Source: Pseudomonas cedrina subsp. cedrina (lineage in GTDB: Bacteria; Pseudomonadota; Gammaproteobacteria; Pseudomonadales; Pseudomonadaceae). From it: a stretch of 64,000 nucleotides of DNA. The notes beneath the pieces are model-generated. The model worked only from the letters and a program-made list of their open reading frames with translations. It was not told the DNA's origin and did no database searches. The translations under genes and the position numbers were made by a program. Positions 1 to 8,683 of the stretch are shown piece after piece. The stretch is from NCBI RefSeq assembly GCF_001983175.1, contig NZ_MNPW01000010.1, positions 62,001 to 126,000 of the forward strand. Direction: 5' to 3'. Positions within the stretch are counted from its first letter, which is position 1; every line of letters starts with the position of its first letter.

Positions 1-393
1 GGGGTCGCCATGGCGTTCGGCTACACCGATGCCGTGAGCCTGACCACCATCGGCGCCGGCGCGGTGACTTACATCGTCGGCCCGGTGACCGGTGCGGCCA
101 TTGGTGCTAGTTCCGAAGTGATGGCGCTGTCGATTGCCGCCGGGTTGATCAAGGCCATTCTGGTGATGGTGATGACGCCGTTCGTGGCGCCGCTGATCGG
201 CCTGAACAACCCGCGCAGTGCGGTGATTTTCGGTGGGCTGATGGGCACATCCAGCGGTGTGGCGGGAGGGCTGGCGGCGACTGATCCGAAGCTGGTGCCT
301 TATGGGTGCCTGACGGCGGCGTTCTATACCGCGCTGGGGTGTTTGTTGGGGCCGTCGTTGTTGTTTTTGATCATGCGCGGGTTGGTGGGCTGA
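1..393 (+). CDS. madM: Malonate transporter subunit MadM, C-terminal part
   Basis: Open from the first base in frame 1, so the gene starts outside the window; the ATG at 10 is internal. The 130 residues visible are very hydrophobic, with several membrane segments and the glycine-rich stretch GGLMGTSSGVAGGLAATDPK that resembles the MadM half of the two-part MadL/MadM malonate carrier of the inner membrane. The full protein is about 250 residues, so roughly half is seen. In pseudomonads madLM closes the malonate decarboxylase (mdc) operon and is followed by a LysR regulator, which is what lies next to it here. An LrgB-like protein was considered, but the neighbour favours MadM. Confidence 0.82.
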   Translation, partial: GVAMAFGYTDAVSLTTIGAGAVTYIVGPVTGAAIGASSEVMALSIAAGLIKAILVMVMTPFVAPLIGLNNPRSAVIFGGLMGTSSGVAGGLAATDPKLVPYGCLTAAFYTALGCLLGPSLLFLIMRGLVG

Positions 394-425
394 TCTCAAA
401 TAAGCGCCGACCGATCTGGCCTCTT

Positions 426-500
426 CGCAGGCAAGCCAGCTCCCACACTGAATGTATTCACAAATCAAAAATGTGGGAGCTGGCTTGCCTGCGATAGCGG
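426..500. repeat. REPIN (paired inverted REP)
   Basis: Two inverted copies of the REP core (GCAGGCAAGCCAGCTCCCAC then its complement) separated by about 27 bp, in the gap between the convergent madM and mdcR genes. Transcribed from either side it would fold into a long hairpin. Confidence 0.9.
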
Positions 501-502
501 TC

Positions 503-1417
503 TCAAGCCTGGCGATTGGCATACATCCGACACTCCGCCAGCAACGCCAGCAAATTCGGGTCGCGCTCCTTGGCTTTCAAGAACACCACGCCAATCTGCT
601 GCTGCAACCGGTACCTGGGTTGCAGCGGTATCAGCTTCACGCGGTTCTCATACACCGCCGCAATCCGCCCCGGCAGCAGCGCATAACCCACGCCTGAACT
701 GACCATGCTCAGCAGCGTGAAGATGTCGTTCACCTGCATCGCCACTTTGGGTTCAAAGCCCGCCTGCTTGAATACACGGTTGCCGTCCTGATGCGTGGCG
801 AAGCCCTGGGTGAGGGTGATGAAGGTTGCATCACGCACGTCCGCCAGGTCGATTTGCTGTTCGCGGTCAAAGGGTGAGTCGGCCGGGGTGGCGAGGAAGA
901 TGTCGTCGCTGAACAGCGCGATCTGTTCGCAGTCGGGGTCATTGGCGTGTTCATCCAGGGAGATGAGGATCGCGTCCACCTCCATGTTCTTGAGCTTGTA
1001 GAGCAGGTCGAAGTTGGAGCCCAAGATCAGGTCGATGTTGAGTTCGCTGCGGCGGATTTTCAGGCCCATGATCAATTGAGGCACGGTCTTGACCGTCAGC
1101 GAGTACAGCGATCCGAGCTTGAAACGTTCGGCGGAGAAGCCGGCGGCTTCGCGGGTGAGGCGCACGCTGTCGACCACGTCGGCCACCAGTTTCTGCGCGT
1201 GCTCTTCCAATACATAGGCGCTTTCCAGCGGCGTGAGGTTGCGCCCTTCGTGCTTGAACAGCGGGCAGCGCAGCGCGTTTTCCAGGGAGTGGATGGCGCG
1301 GTGCACGCTGACGTTGCTGGTTTGCAGCTCAGCGGCGGCGCGCGCCAGGTTGCCAGTGCGCATGAACGCCAGGAAGATTTCCAGCTTCTTGAGGGTGAAT
1401 TCTTCGTCGATCAGCAT
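503..1417 (-). CDS. mdcR: LysR-family regulator of malonate utilisation (MdcR type)
   Basis: A 304-residue LysR-type regulator. The N-terminal winged helix-turn-helix covers about residues 8-66 (AAAELQTSNVSVHRAIHSLE), followed by a two-lobed effector domain. I use the ATG at 1417 (MLIDEEFTLKKLEIFL) because the HTH then starts at the usual distance; an upstream in-frame ATG at 1486 adds 23 unrelated residues. It converges on madM, and its position beside madM is the arrangement of mdcR in other pseudomonads, where the protein activates the malonate decarboxylase operon. The malonate role is inferred from context. Confidence 0.82.
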   Translation of the reverse strand: MLIDEEFTLKKLEIFLAFMRTGNLARAAAELQTSNVSVHRAIHSLENALRCPLFKHEGRNLTPLESAYVLEEHAQKLVADVVDSVRLTREAAGFSAERFKLGSLYSLTVKTVPQLIMGLKIRRSELNIDLILGSNFDLLYKLKNMEVDAILISLDEHANDPDCEQIALFSDDIFLATPADSPFDREQQIDLADVRDATFITLTQGFATHQDGNRVFKQAGFEPKVAMQVNDIFTLLSMVSSGVGYALLPGRIAAVYENRVKLIPLQPRYRLQQQIGVVFLKAKERDPNLLALLAECRMYANRQA

Positions 1418-1562
1418 GGCCGTGGGCTCTTGTTCGAATGCGTTCGATTGTGCCCGTAAAACCTGCGGGCGTCCTCGGAACGTCATAAGCCGCTTGCACT
1501 CTTATGGCGAAGGCTGGAGGCTTGCCAGCCAACCCATATTGGTCACAGGAGGTCGGTTGCAG

Positions 1563-2180
1563 ATGTACCACGGGGAACGATTCAACGCCTGGAGCCATTT
1601 GCTCGGTGCTGTCGCGGCGTGTATTGGCGTCGTGTGGATGTTGGTGGTGGCGAGCCTGGACGGCAGCCCCTGGAAGATAGTCAGCGTGGCGATTTATGGC
1701 GTTACGTTGATGGCGTTGTACAGCGCGTCGACCGTTTACCACAGCGTGCAGGGCCGGCGTAAAGCGATCATGCAGAAGGTCGATCATTTTTCGATCTACC
1801 TGCTGATCGCCGGCAGCTACACGCCGTTCTGCCTGGTGACGCTACGCGGCCCCTGGGGCTGGACGCTGTTCGGCATTGTGTGGGGGCTGGCGGTGATCGG
1901 CATCCTGCAAGAAATCAAGCCGCGCTCCGAGGCGCGCATCCTGTCGATCGTGATCTACGCGGTGATGGGCTGGATCGTGCTGGTGGCGGTCAAGCCGCTG
2001 CTGGCCGCGCTGGGCACTGCGGGGTTTACCTGGCTGGCGGCGGGTGGGGTGTTGTACACCGTCGGCATTATCTTCTTTGCCCTGGAGGATCGCCTGCGGC
2101 ATTCCCATGGGATCTGGCACTTGTTCGTGATCGGCGGCAGCCTACTGCATTTCGTGGCGATCATGCATTACGTGCTCTGA
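1563..2180 (+). CDS. Haemolysin III / PAQR-family membrane protein
   Basis: A 205-residue integral membrane protein with about seven hydrophobic segments. It carries the family's conserved polar motifs: STVYHS early, KVDHFSIYLLIAGSYTPF in the middle and HSHGIWHLFVIGGSLLHF near the C terminus; these Ser/His/Asp positions form the metal site of PAQR hydrolase-like proteins. An AGGAGG ribosome-binding site lies about 12 bp before the ATG at 1563, which decides the start over a longer upstream reading. The cellular role of bacterial members (YqfA/HlyIII) is poorly defined, and haemolysin in the family name should not be taken as evidence for toxicity. Confidence 0.88.
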   Translation: MYHGERFNAWSHLLGAVAACIGVVWMLVVASLDGSPWKIVSVAIYGVTLMALYSASTVYHSVQGRRKAIMQKVDHFSIYLLIAGSYTPFCLVTLRGPWGWTLFGIVWGLAVIGILQEIKPRSEARILSIVIYAVMGWIVLVAVKPLLAALGTAGFTWLAAGGVLYTVGIIFFALEDRLRHSHGIWHLFVIGGSLLHFVAIMHYVL

Positions 2181-2184
2181 CCCT

Positions 2185-2510
2185 GTGGGAGCAGGCTTGC
2201 CTGCGATTGCGGTGTTTCAGTCAATAACCTTGTGACTGACACTCCCTCATCGCAGCATAGGTATTTACACAACTTTGGCTCGACGCTGAAAACCCAGCGA
2301 ACGGGCTGTTGTGGCGAGCGGGCTTGTCCCGCGTTGGGCTGCGAAGCAGCCCTAGATCAGGCTCTGCGGAATGCCTGATACACCGCATTCTGCTTACTGG
2401 GGCTGCTACGCAGCCCAACGCGGGACAAGCCCGCTCGCCACAGGGGAACTCGCCAGCCTTTGAAAGTTGTGTAGATACCTATGCTCATCGCAGGCAAGCC
2501 AGCTCCCACA
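2185..2510. repeat. Composite nested palindrome, copy A
   Basis: Fills the gap between the PAQR gene and dguR. Outer arms are ordinary REP cores (about 2185-2213 and 2487-2510). Inside them is a second inverted pair (GGTATTTACACAAC near 2260, complement near 2465), and inside that a 133-bp inverted pair at 2310-2442 with the core GCGAGCGGGCTTGTCCCGCG. The same three-layer design recurs near 22.4 kb and 37.1 kb. Confidence 0.85.
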
Positions 2511-2529
2511 TTTGCTCATCGGTATGCTG

Positions 2530-3432
2530 TTAGAGGCGCTCCAGCAGTTCGCGGGCGCGGGTGCCGAAAATCTCCAGCAAATTGGCCAGCATATGCGGCG
2601 GTGGCTCGTCGGCGCGGGTCAGGGCATACAGGGTGATCGGCAGCGGCGGCGTTAGGGGACGGATGCAGGTGGTGGCGGTCGAGGCGCCGAGGGCGGTGAA
2701 GGGATCGATCACGGTCAGGCCCGCGCCGGATTCCACCATCGCGCGGGCCAGGGAATAGGTTTGCACTGAAATGGTCACGCGGGGCGCAGGGTCGACGTTT
2801 TGCAGGTAGCTGTCGAGTTTCGCCGCCAGCGGATCCGCACTGGAAAGGCCGATCAATGGCGCGCCCGCCAGGTCGGCCAGAGGCAATGGCCGGCTCATCT
2901 CGGCCTCGCTCCAGTAGCCCTTTGAGGCCAATGCCACCAGTACACCGTCCGCCAGCACTTGCGTGGTCAATCCCGGGTGGCCGGAGACGTTGAGCGTCAG
3001 CGCCACATCAATCTCGCGCATCAACAGCTTGTGCACCAGTTCACGGCTATGGTCGCTGGACAGCTCGCAGGCGATGTCCGGGTAATTGCGCGTCCATTCC
3101 AGAATCACCGGGGGCAGCAGCGAGAGCGCCAGTGCCGGGGTCGCAGCGATCCGCACGCTTTGTCCTGGCGCACGACGCAGACTCTTGGCCAGGCGCCTCA
3201 CGCCCTGCAGGCTCTCGGTGACTTTCTCGACTTCGCGCTCCAGCGCCAGGGCTTCCGGCGTGGGCTGCAATTTGCCGCGTACCCGCAGGAACAGCGGGAA
3301 GCCCAGTTGCAGTTCGGCGTGCTGCAATACCTTGGTGACCGCCGGTTGCGAGACGTGCAGCAACTGCGCGGCGGCGCTGACCGAGCCGGTCTGGCGGATG
3401 GCCTGGAAGATTTCGATATGACGCAAGCGCAT
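2530..3432 (-). CDS. dguR: LysR-family activator of the D-glutamate operon
   Basis: A 300-residue LysR-type regulator: HTH at about residues 1-60 (SVSAAAQLLHVSQPAVTKVL) and a substrate-binding effector domain after it. The ATG at 3432 gives MRLRHIEIFQAI, the standard LysR start; 15 further residues upstream look spurious. It is transcribed away from dguABC across a short intergenic region. The order LysR, FAD D-amino acid dehydrogenase, RidA protein, periplasmic binding protein is that of dguRABC in P. aeruginosa, where DguR activates dguABC in response to D-Glu. Assignment rests on family plus synteny. Confidence 0.88.
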   Translation of the reverse strand: MRLRHIEIFQAIRQTGSVSAAAQLLHVSQPAVTKVLQHAELQLGFPLFLRVRGKLQPTPEALALEREVEKVTESLQGVRRLAKSLRRAPGQSVRIAATPALALSLLPPVILEWTRNYPDIACELSSDHSRELVHKLLMREIDVALTLNVSGHPGLTTQVLADGVLVALASKGYWSEAEMSRPLPLADLAGAPLIGLSSADPLAAKLDSYLQNVDPAPRVTISVQTYSLARAMVESGAGLTVIDPFTALGASTATTCIRPLTPPLPITLYALTRADEPPPHMLANLLEIFGTRARELLERL

Positions 3433-3441
3433 GGCAGGTCC

Positions 3442-3456
3442 ATAACCTTTGTTTAT
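3442..3456. promoter_or_regulatory. Candidate DguR operator
   Basis: An imperfect inverted repeat, ATAACCTTTGTTTAT, lies 10 bp upstream of the dguR start in the dguR-dguA gap. Its spacing resembles a LysR T-N11-A box. A conserved DguR site is known in pseudomonads, but I cannot compare the exact motif here. Confidence 0.4.
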
Positions 3457-3539
3457 AGGTGCCCCATCTTTATTCATTGTCGGCGGCCTGTCACCTGGCC
3501 CTACGCTGGGCGCCTCTTAATCAACGGCTGGGGGCTGGG

Positions 3540-4781
3540 ATGGCCAGGCAGGTTTGCATCATCGGTGGTGGGGTTATCGGCCTGGCGAGCGCTTATGCAT
3601 TGGTGCGTGCCGGCCATGAAGTGACGCTGATCGAGGCGCGCGACAGCCTGGGCACTGAAACCAGTTACGCCAATGGCGGGCAGTTGTCCTACCGCTATGT
3701 TGCGCCGTTGGCCGACGCCGGGGTGCCGCTGCAAGCGATTGGCTGGTTGCTGCGCGGTGACTCGCCGTTGAAGCTGCGCCCGCGCCTCGATCCCCAGCAA
3801 TGGCGCTGGATGGCCGCCTTTATCGGCGCCTGCCGTGGTTCGGTGAACAAGCGCAATGCCGCTCACCTGTTGCGCCTGGCCTCCCTGAGCCAGGACACCT
3901 TGCAGCAATGGCGCGAGGAAGATCGCCTGGGCGACTTCGACTGGCGCCGCAATGGCAAGCTGGTGACGTTTCGCAAAGCCACTACCTTCGAGCATGCGCG
4001 CGGCAAAGTGACCGATGTCCTGCAACAGCAGGTGTTGTCCGCTACCGATTGCGCACGCCTGGAGCCGGCGCTGGCCGGTGATGATTTTGTCGGCGGGATC
4101 TACACGCCCAACGAGGAAGTAGCCGATTGTCATGCCTTTTGCCGGCAATTGGCGGCGCGGCTTGAAGCATCGGGGCGTTGCACGTTTTTGTTGGGGCGCA
4201 GGGTCACCGGGATTCATCACACCGACGGGGTGGTGCACGCCCTCCAATTGGGTGATGAGGTGATGCCGGTCGAGCAACTGGTGCTGGCGGCAGGGCATCG
4301 CAGCGCGCAATTGGGCCTGCCGGGGTTATCACTGCCGTTGTATCCGCTCAAGGGCTACAGCCTGAGCGTGCCGATTGGCGCGCAGCACCAGGCGCCGAAT
4401 GTGAGCATCACCGACTATGACCGCAAGATCGTCTACGCGCGCATCGGTGAGCAACTGCGCATCGCGGCCATGGTGGATATCGTCGGTTTTGATGCCGGCC
4501 TTGAGCCCAAACGGCTGGCCCTGATGAAGCGCCAGGCCCTGGAGACTTTTCCGCTGGCCGGCGACTACGCCCACGCGGTCGAATGGGCCGGCATGCGCCC
4601 GGCCACGCCGACTGGGGTACCGCTGATTGGGGCCAGTGTTTATCGCAACCTGTGGCTGAACCTCGGTCACGGCGCCCTCGGTTTTACCTTGGCCAGCGGC
4701 AGCGCCCGACTGTTGGCTGAACTGATCGACCAACAGGTTCCTTCCATTGACATGCAGGGCCTGACGCCCCGCGCCGCTTGA
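3540..4781 (+). CDS. dguA: FAD-dependent D-amino acid dehydrogenase (D-Glu type)
   Basis: A 413-residue DadA-type flavoprotein. The N-terminal Rossmann motif (VCIIGGGVIGLASAYALV) binds FAD and is followed by the acidic end of the second strand (TLIEAR). The C-terminal part has the typical ending with GHGALGFTLASGSA. The ATG at 3540 places the dinucleotide motif at residue 4; an in-frame start at 3459 would add 27 residues and overlap the dguR promoter. It begins an operon with dguB (9 bp gap) and dguC. The P. aeruginosa counterpart oxidises D-glutamate to 2-oxoglutarate plus ammonia, passing electrons to the respiratory chain. The D-Glu preference here is inferred from synteny; general DadA activity on D-Ala is the alternative. 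Confidence 0.88.
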   Translation: MARQVCIIGGGVIGLASAYALVRAGHEVTLIEARDSLGTETSYANGGQLSYRYVAPLADAGVPLQAIGWLLRGDSPLKLRPRLDPQQWRWMAAFIGACRGSVNKRNAAHLLRLASLSQDTLQQWREEDRLGDFDWRRNGKLVTFRKATTFEHARGKVTDVLQQQVLSATDCARLEPALAGDDFVGGIYTPNEEVADCHAFCRQLAARLEASGRCTFLLGRRVTGIHHTDGVVHALQLGDEVMPVEQLVLAAGHRSAQLGLPGLSLPLYPLKGYSLSVPIGAQHQAPNVSITDYDRKIVYARIGEQLRIAAMVDIVGFDAGLEPKRLALMKRQALETFPLAGDYAHAVEWAGMRPATPTGVPLIGASVYRNLWLNLGHGALGFTLASGSARLLAELIDQQVPSIDMQGLTPRAA

Positions 4782-4790
4782 GAATGCCCC

Positions 4791-5141
4791 ATGACCATCA
4801 ACCGAATCAGCAGCAACGAGCGTCTCAGTGGCGCAGTCACCTTCAAGGACCTGGTGTTCCTGTCGGGCCAGGTGCCGGGCGAAGGGCAGGACGTGATGAC
4901 GCAAACCGGCGAAGTGCTGGCCAAAATCGATGCACTGTTGGCCGCGGCGGGCAGTGATAAGGATCACCTGCTGAACGCGACGATTTACCTGAAGGACATC
5001 GGCAGCGGTTTTGCGCCGATGAACGAAGTGTGGTCCGCGTGGCTGTCGCCGGGGATGGCGCCTACACGCACCGCCCTGCAAGCGGAGCTGGCGCGGCCGA
5101 ATGTGCTGGTGGAAATCAGCGTGATTGCTGTACGTAAATAA
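4791..5141 (+). CDS. dguB: RidA-family enamine/imine deaminase
   Basis: A 116-residue member of the RidA/YjgF family, the normal family length. It retains the arginine of the active site (TRTALQAELARPNVLVEISVIA), which in active RidA proteins holds the carboxylate of 2-imino acids. Imines are the direct product of a D-amino acid dehydrogenase, so a RidA immediately after dguA makes chemical sense: it would hydrolyse 2-iminoglutarate to the keto acid before it damages PLP enzymes. The gene is 9 bp after dguA and about 25 bp before dguC, consistent with one transcript. Confidence 0.9.
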   Translation: MTINRISSNERLSGAVTFKDLVFLSGQVPGEGQDVMTQTGEVLAKIDALLAAAGSDKDHLLNATIYLKDIGSGFAPMNEVWSAWLSPGMAPTRTALQAELARPNVLVEISVIAVRK

Positions 5142-5166
5142 ACTCAAAGACCAACGGAGCATAACA

Positions 5167-6069
5167 ATGAAAAGAATCCTGTTGACCGGCTGCACCCTGG
5201 GGCTTTTGTTCGGCGCGCAGGCTTATGCGGCGCAAACCCCTTTGGACGGCACGCTAAGCAAGATCGCCAACGCCAAGTCCATCACCCTGGGCTATCGCGA
5301 TGCGTCGGTGCCGTTTTCCTACGTGGGGGATAACAGTGGCAAACCCATGGGCTATTCAGTGGACCTGGCAAGCAAGATCGTCGAGCGTATCCAGCAGAAA
5401 ATCGGGGTGGCCAACCTCAGCGTCAAATACAACCTGGTGACCTCGCAAACCCGCATTCCGCTGGTGCAGAACGGCACCGTCGACCTGGAGTGCGGCTCCA
5501 CCGGAGTGACGGCCGACCGGCAGAAGCAGGTGGCGTTTTCCTACGGGTTTATTTATGTGAAAGGCCAGTTGCTGACCGCCAAGGATAGCGGCATCAAGGG
5601 GTTCGCCGACCTCGAGGGCAAGAATGTGGTAACGACCGCCGGTACCACCAACGAACGTTTTTTAAAGAGCTATAACGCCGAACACAAGAGCAATATGTTT
5701 GTGATCAGCGCCAAGGACCACGGCGAGGCATTCAAGATGCTCGAGACCGGCCGTGCGGTAGCGTTCTACATGGATGATGCGTTGCTCTACGGCGAGCGTG
5801 CCAAGGCCAGGGACCCGCATAAGTGGGTTGTGGTCGGGGAGGAGCAGTCGCGGGAGATCTATAGCTGCATGGTGCGCAAGGACGACCCGCAGTTTCTCGC
5901 GGTGGTCAACGAGACGCTCGGTGACCTGTACCGCAGTGGCGAAATCAACGGGATTTACCAGCGCTGGTTCGAACAGCCAATCCCGCCGAAGGGCTTGAAC
6001 CTGGAATTCCCGATGACCAGCGAGCTGAAGGCGATTATTGCCAAGCCGATTAGCGACCCGGTGGAGTAA
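5167..6069 (+). CDS. dguC: Periplasmic amino acid-binding protein (DguC type)
   Basis: A 300-residue family 3 solute-binding protein. Residues 1-21 are a signal peptide ending AQAYA, so the mature protein is periplasmic. The binding fold is recognisable from ITLGYRDASVPFSY onward, with LECGSTGVTADRQKQVAFSY in the ligand-binding region, as in glutamate/aspartate binders. GGAG lies about 8 bp before the ATG at 5167, which decides the start. No permease or ATPase follows: the operon ends here. In P. aeruginosa the dguC product contributes only slightly to D-Glu growth, uptake being through the separate Aat transporter, so it may share that transporter or act as a sensor. Confidence 0.88.
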   Translation: MKRILLTGCTLGLLFGAQAYAAQTPLDGTLSKIANAKSITLGYRDASVPFSYVGDNSGKPMGYSVDLASKIVERIQQKIGVANLSVKYNLVTSQTRIPLVQNGTVDLECGSTGVTADRQKQVAFSYGFIYVKGQLLTAKDSGIKGFADLEGKNVVTTAGTTNERFLKSYNAEHKSNMFVISAKDHGEAFKMLETGRAVAFYMDDALLYGERAKARDPHKWVVVGEEQSREIYSCMVRKDDPQFLAVVNETLGDLYRSGEINGIYQRWFEQPIPPKGLNLEFPMTSELKAIIAKPISDPVE

Positions 6070-6091
6070 TGACTTGATAACCCGATAAAAC

Positions 6092-6180
6092 TGTGGGAGC
6101 TGGCTTGCCTGCGATCGCGGTGGGCCAGGCAGTGAAGCTTTGACTGATTTACCGCTATCGCAGGCAAGCCAGCTCCCACA
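6092..6180. repeat. REPIN
   Basis: Inverted pair of REP cores about 50 bp apart, directly after dguC and before the convergent rsmE; followed by TTTTT on the + strand, so it could also end dguABC transcription. Confidence 0.9.
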
Positions 6181-6206
6181 TTTTTGATCGGGTTTGCAAG
6201 GCGAGG

Positions 6207-6926
6207 TTAGAAGTCGCCCCAGAGTTGCTGGGCCACCGCCAGCGCTACCACTGGCGCGGTTTCGGTGCGCAACACCCTCGGGCCAAGGCGGGCGGCATGG
6301 AAGCCGGCGCCTTGCGCGGTTTCAACTTCATTGTCCGTCAGCCCACCCTCAGGCCCGATCAGGAAGGCCAGGCTCGCGGGCCTGGCGTGGCTGACCATCG
6401 GCTCGGCCACCGGGTGCAGCACCAGCTTCAAATCCGCCTCGGTCTGCTTCAACCAGTCCGCCAGCAACAGCGGCGGGTGAATCACTGGCACTGTCGAACG
6501 CCCGCATTGCTCGCACGCACTGATCGCCACCTGACGCCAGTGCTGCAGGCGTTTGTCGGCGCGCTCGTCCTTGAGGCGCACTTCGCAGCGCTCGCTGAAA
6601 ATCGGCGTGATTGCGTTGACCCCCAGCTCCGTGGCTTTCTGGATCGCCCAATCCATGCGCTCGCCCCGCGACAAACCCTGCCCCAAGTGGATCTGCAGCG
6701 GTGATTCGGCCTGGCCTTTGAGGCTTTCCGTGAGTTGCACGCTGACGCGTTTTTTACCGACCTCCAGTAATGCGCCACGAAACTCCTGGCCGGAGCCGTC
6801 GAACAATTGCACGGCGTCGCCTTCGGTCATGCGCAGCACGCGGCTGATGTAATGCGCCTGGGCTTCGGGCAACTCATGGTCGCCAAGGCTCAGCGGGGTG
6901 TCGGTGAAAAAGCGGGACAGTCTCAT
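6207..6926 (-). CDS. rsmE: 16S rRNA m3U1498 methyltransferase RsmE
   Basis: A 239-residue SPOUT-class enzyme that methylates N3 of U1498 in 16S rRNA. An N-terminal PUA-like part (residues about 1-70) precedes the knotted catalytic domain, whose SAM-binding hallmark IGPEGGLTDNEVE is followed by LGPRVLRTETAPVVAL. The start at 6926 (MRLSRFF) is the family start; the open frame runs 26 codons further but only through repeat sequence. It is followed upstream on the same strand by bioA with about 150 bp of repeats between them. Confidence 0.95.
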   Translation of the reverse strand: MRLSRFFTDTPLSLGDHELPEAQAHYISRVLRMTEGDAVQLFDGSGQEFRGALLEVGKKRVSVQLTESLKGQAESPLQIHLGQGLSRGERMDWAIQKATELGVNAITPIFSERCEVRLKDERADKRLQHWRQVAISACEQCGRSTVPVIHPPLLLADWLKQTEADLKLVLHPVAEPMVSHARPASLAFLIGPEGGLTDNEVETAQGAGFHAARLGPRVLRTETAPVVALAVAQQLWGDF

Positions 6927-6951
6927 GTCTGTTCTCTGAAAATGTGCAGGG

Positions 6952-7003
6952 CGGACGCGGAGCGTCCAGGGCTGCATGCCCACGCAGAGCGTGGGAACGA
7001 TCA
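6952..7003. repeat. Second palindromic repeat family, half copy
   Basis: GGACGCGGAGCGTCC and CCCACGCAGAGCGTGGG hairpins followed by AACGATCA. It is the half-length relative of the four-hairpin element at 60465-60577 and is unrelated to the REP core. Confidence 0.8.
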
Positions 7004-7012
7004 TATAAAACC

Positions 7013-7052
7013 TGTGGGAGCCGGGCTTGCCCGCGATAGCGGTGGGCCAGGC
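7013..7052. repeat. Solitary REP
   Basis: One REP of the CCGGGCTTGCCCGCGAT type between bioA and rsmE. No inverted partner is visible beside it. Confidence 0.8.
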
Positions 7053-7076
7053 CCCCGATCAGTCGAGTGAACCTGA

Positions 7077-8483
7077 TCAGCCCGGATCGCGAAACCCTGG
7101 GTGAAAGTCCTTCGGTACCGCAACACTGACGTTGCTGTTGGTCGCGATATCGATCCCCTCGCTGGCGACTTCGGCAAGAAAGTCGATCTGCTCCGGGGTA
7201 ATCACGTACGGCGGCAGGAAGTACACCACGCTGCCCAACGGGCGCAACAGCGCGCCGCGTTCCAGGGCGTGCTCGAACACCTTCAGGCCGCGCCGCTCCT
7301 GCCACGGATAGGCGGTCTTGGTGGCTTTGTCCTGCACCATCTCGATGGCCAGCACCATGCCGGTCTGGCGCACTTCCGCGACGTGGGGGTGGTCCACCAG
7401 GTGCGCGGTGGCCGTGGCCATGCGCTGGGCCAGGGCCTTGTTGTTTTCGATCACGTTGTCTTCTTCGAAGATATCCAGGGTCGCCAGGGCCGCCGCGCAC
7501 GCCAGCGGGTTGCCGGTGTAGCTGTGGGAATGCAGGAAGGCGCGCAGCGTCGGGTAGTCGTCGTAGAAGGCGTCGTACACGTCATCGGTGGTGACCACGG
7601 CCGCCAGGGGCAGGTAACCGCCGGTGAGGGCCTTGGACAAGCACAGGAAGTCCGGGCGGATGCCGGCCTGTTCACAGGCGAACATGGTTCCGGTGCGGCC
7701 GAAACCCACGGCGATTTCATCGTGGATCAGGTGCACGCCATAGCGGTCGCAGGCCTCGCGCAGCAGCTTGAGGTACACCGGGTGGTACATGCGCATGCCG
7801 CCGGCGCCCTGGATCAGCGGCTCGACAATCACCGCGGCGACGCTGTCGTGGTTGTCCGCCAGGGTCTGCTCCATGGCCAGGAACATCGTGCGCGAGTGCT
7901 CTTCCCAGCTCATGCCCTCGGGGCGCAGGTAGCAATCCGGGCTGGGCACCTTGATAGTGTCCAGCAGCAGCGCCTTGTAGGTTTCGGTAAACAGCGGCAC
8001 ATCGCCCACCGACATCGCGGCGATGGTTTCGCCGTGGTAGCTGTTGGTCAGGGTGACGAAGCGCTTTTTGTTCGGCAGGCCGCGGTTGAGCCAATAGTGG
8101 AAGCTCATCTTCAGCGCGACTTCAATGCACGACGAACCATTGTCGGCATAGAAGCAGCGGGTCAGGCCTGCGGGCGTCATGGCCACCAGGCGCTCCGACA
8201 GCTCGATCACCGGCTGGTGGCTGAAACCGGCGAGAATCACGTGCTCCAACTGGTCGACCTGGTCCTTGATGCGCTGGTTGATACGCGGGTTGGCGTGGCC
8301 GAACACGTTGACCCACCAGGAACTGACGGCATCGAGGTAACGCTTGCCTTCGAAGTCTTCCAGCCATACGCCTTCACCGCGCTTGATCGGGATCAGTGGC
8401 AGTTGCTGGTGGTCTTTCATCTGGGTGCAGGGATGCCATAGCACCGCAAGGTCGCGTTGCATCCACTGGTCGTTCAAGCCCAT
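7077..8483 (-). CDS. bioA: Adenosylmethionine-8-amino-7-oxononanoate transaminase
   Basis: A 468-residue class III PLP aminotransferase that converts KAPA to DAPA in biotin synthesis, using SAM as amino donor. Visible marks: WHPCTQMKDH near the N terminus, SSWWVNVFGH, YADNGSSCIEVALKMS for cofactor binding, HDEIAVGFGRTG, and the PLP-lysine in LSKALTGG. The ATG at 8483 has GAGGAG 7 bp before it and gives the usual BioA N terminus; 42 upstream codons in frame are not conserved-looking. The gene stands alone from other bio genes, as in other pseudomonads, and is divergent from the cytochrome b561 gene. Confidence 0.96.
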   Translation of the reverse strand: MGLNDQWMQRDLAVLWHPCTQMKDHQQLPLIPIKRGEGVWLEDFEGKRYLDAVSSWWVNVFGHANPRINQRIKDQVDQLEHVILAGFSHQPVIELSERLVAMTPAGLTRCFYADNGSSCIEVALKMSFHYWLNRGLPNKKRFVTLTNSYHGETIAAMSVGDVPLFTETYKALLLDTIKVPSPDCYLRPEGMSWEEHSRTMFLAMEQTLADNHDSVAAVIVEPLIQGAGGMRMYHPVYLKLLREACDRYGVHLIHDEIAVGFGRTGTMFACEQAGIRPDFLCLSKALTGGYLPLAAVVTTDDVYDAFYDDYPTLRAFLHSHSYTGNPLACAAALATLDIFEEDNVIENNKALAQRMATATAHLVDHPHVAEVRQTGMVLAIEMVQDKATKTAYPWQERRGLKVFEHALERGALLRPLGSVVYFLPPYVITPEQIDFLAEVASEGIDIATNSNVSVAVPKDFHPGFRDPG

Positions 8484-8683
8484 CGGTGATCTCCTCGAAG
8501 CGGTCCTGCGGCCTGCGCAGGTAAAACAATCGCGCAAGCCTATGCAATGGACGCGCGTGTCACAAGCCATTACCTGTGAATTGGCGGTAAACACAGGACG
8601 GTCTGTCACGTTTCTCCTGGATAGTCCTTAATCCGATGTTAATTTACGCTTCATACCCTCAAGATCGTATTTCTCGATATTTC

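Noticed and set aside
2185..2510. Repeat cluster resembling a CRISPR array
   Set aside because: The units are inverted pairs, not direct repeats with equal spacers, and no cas genes are present.
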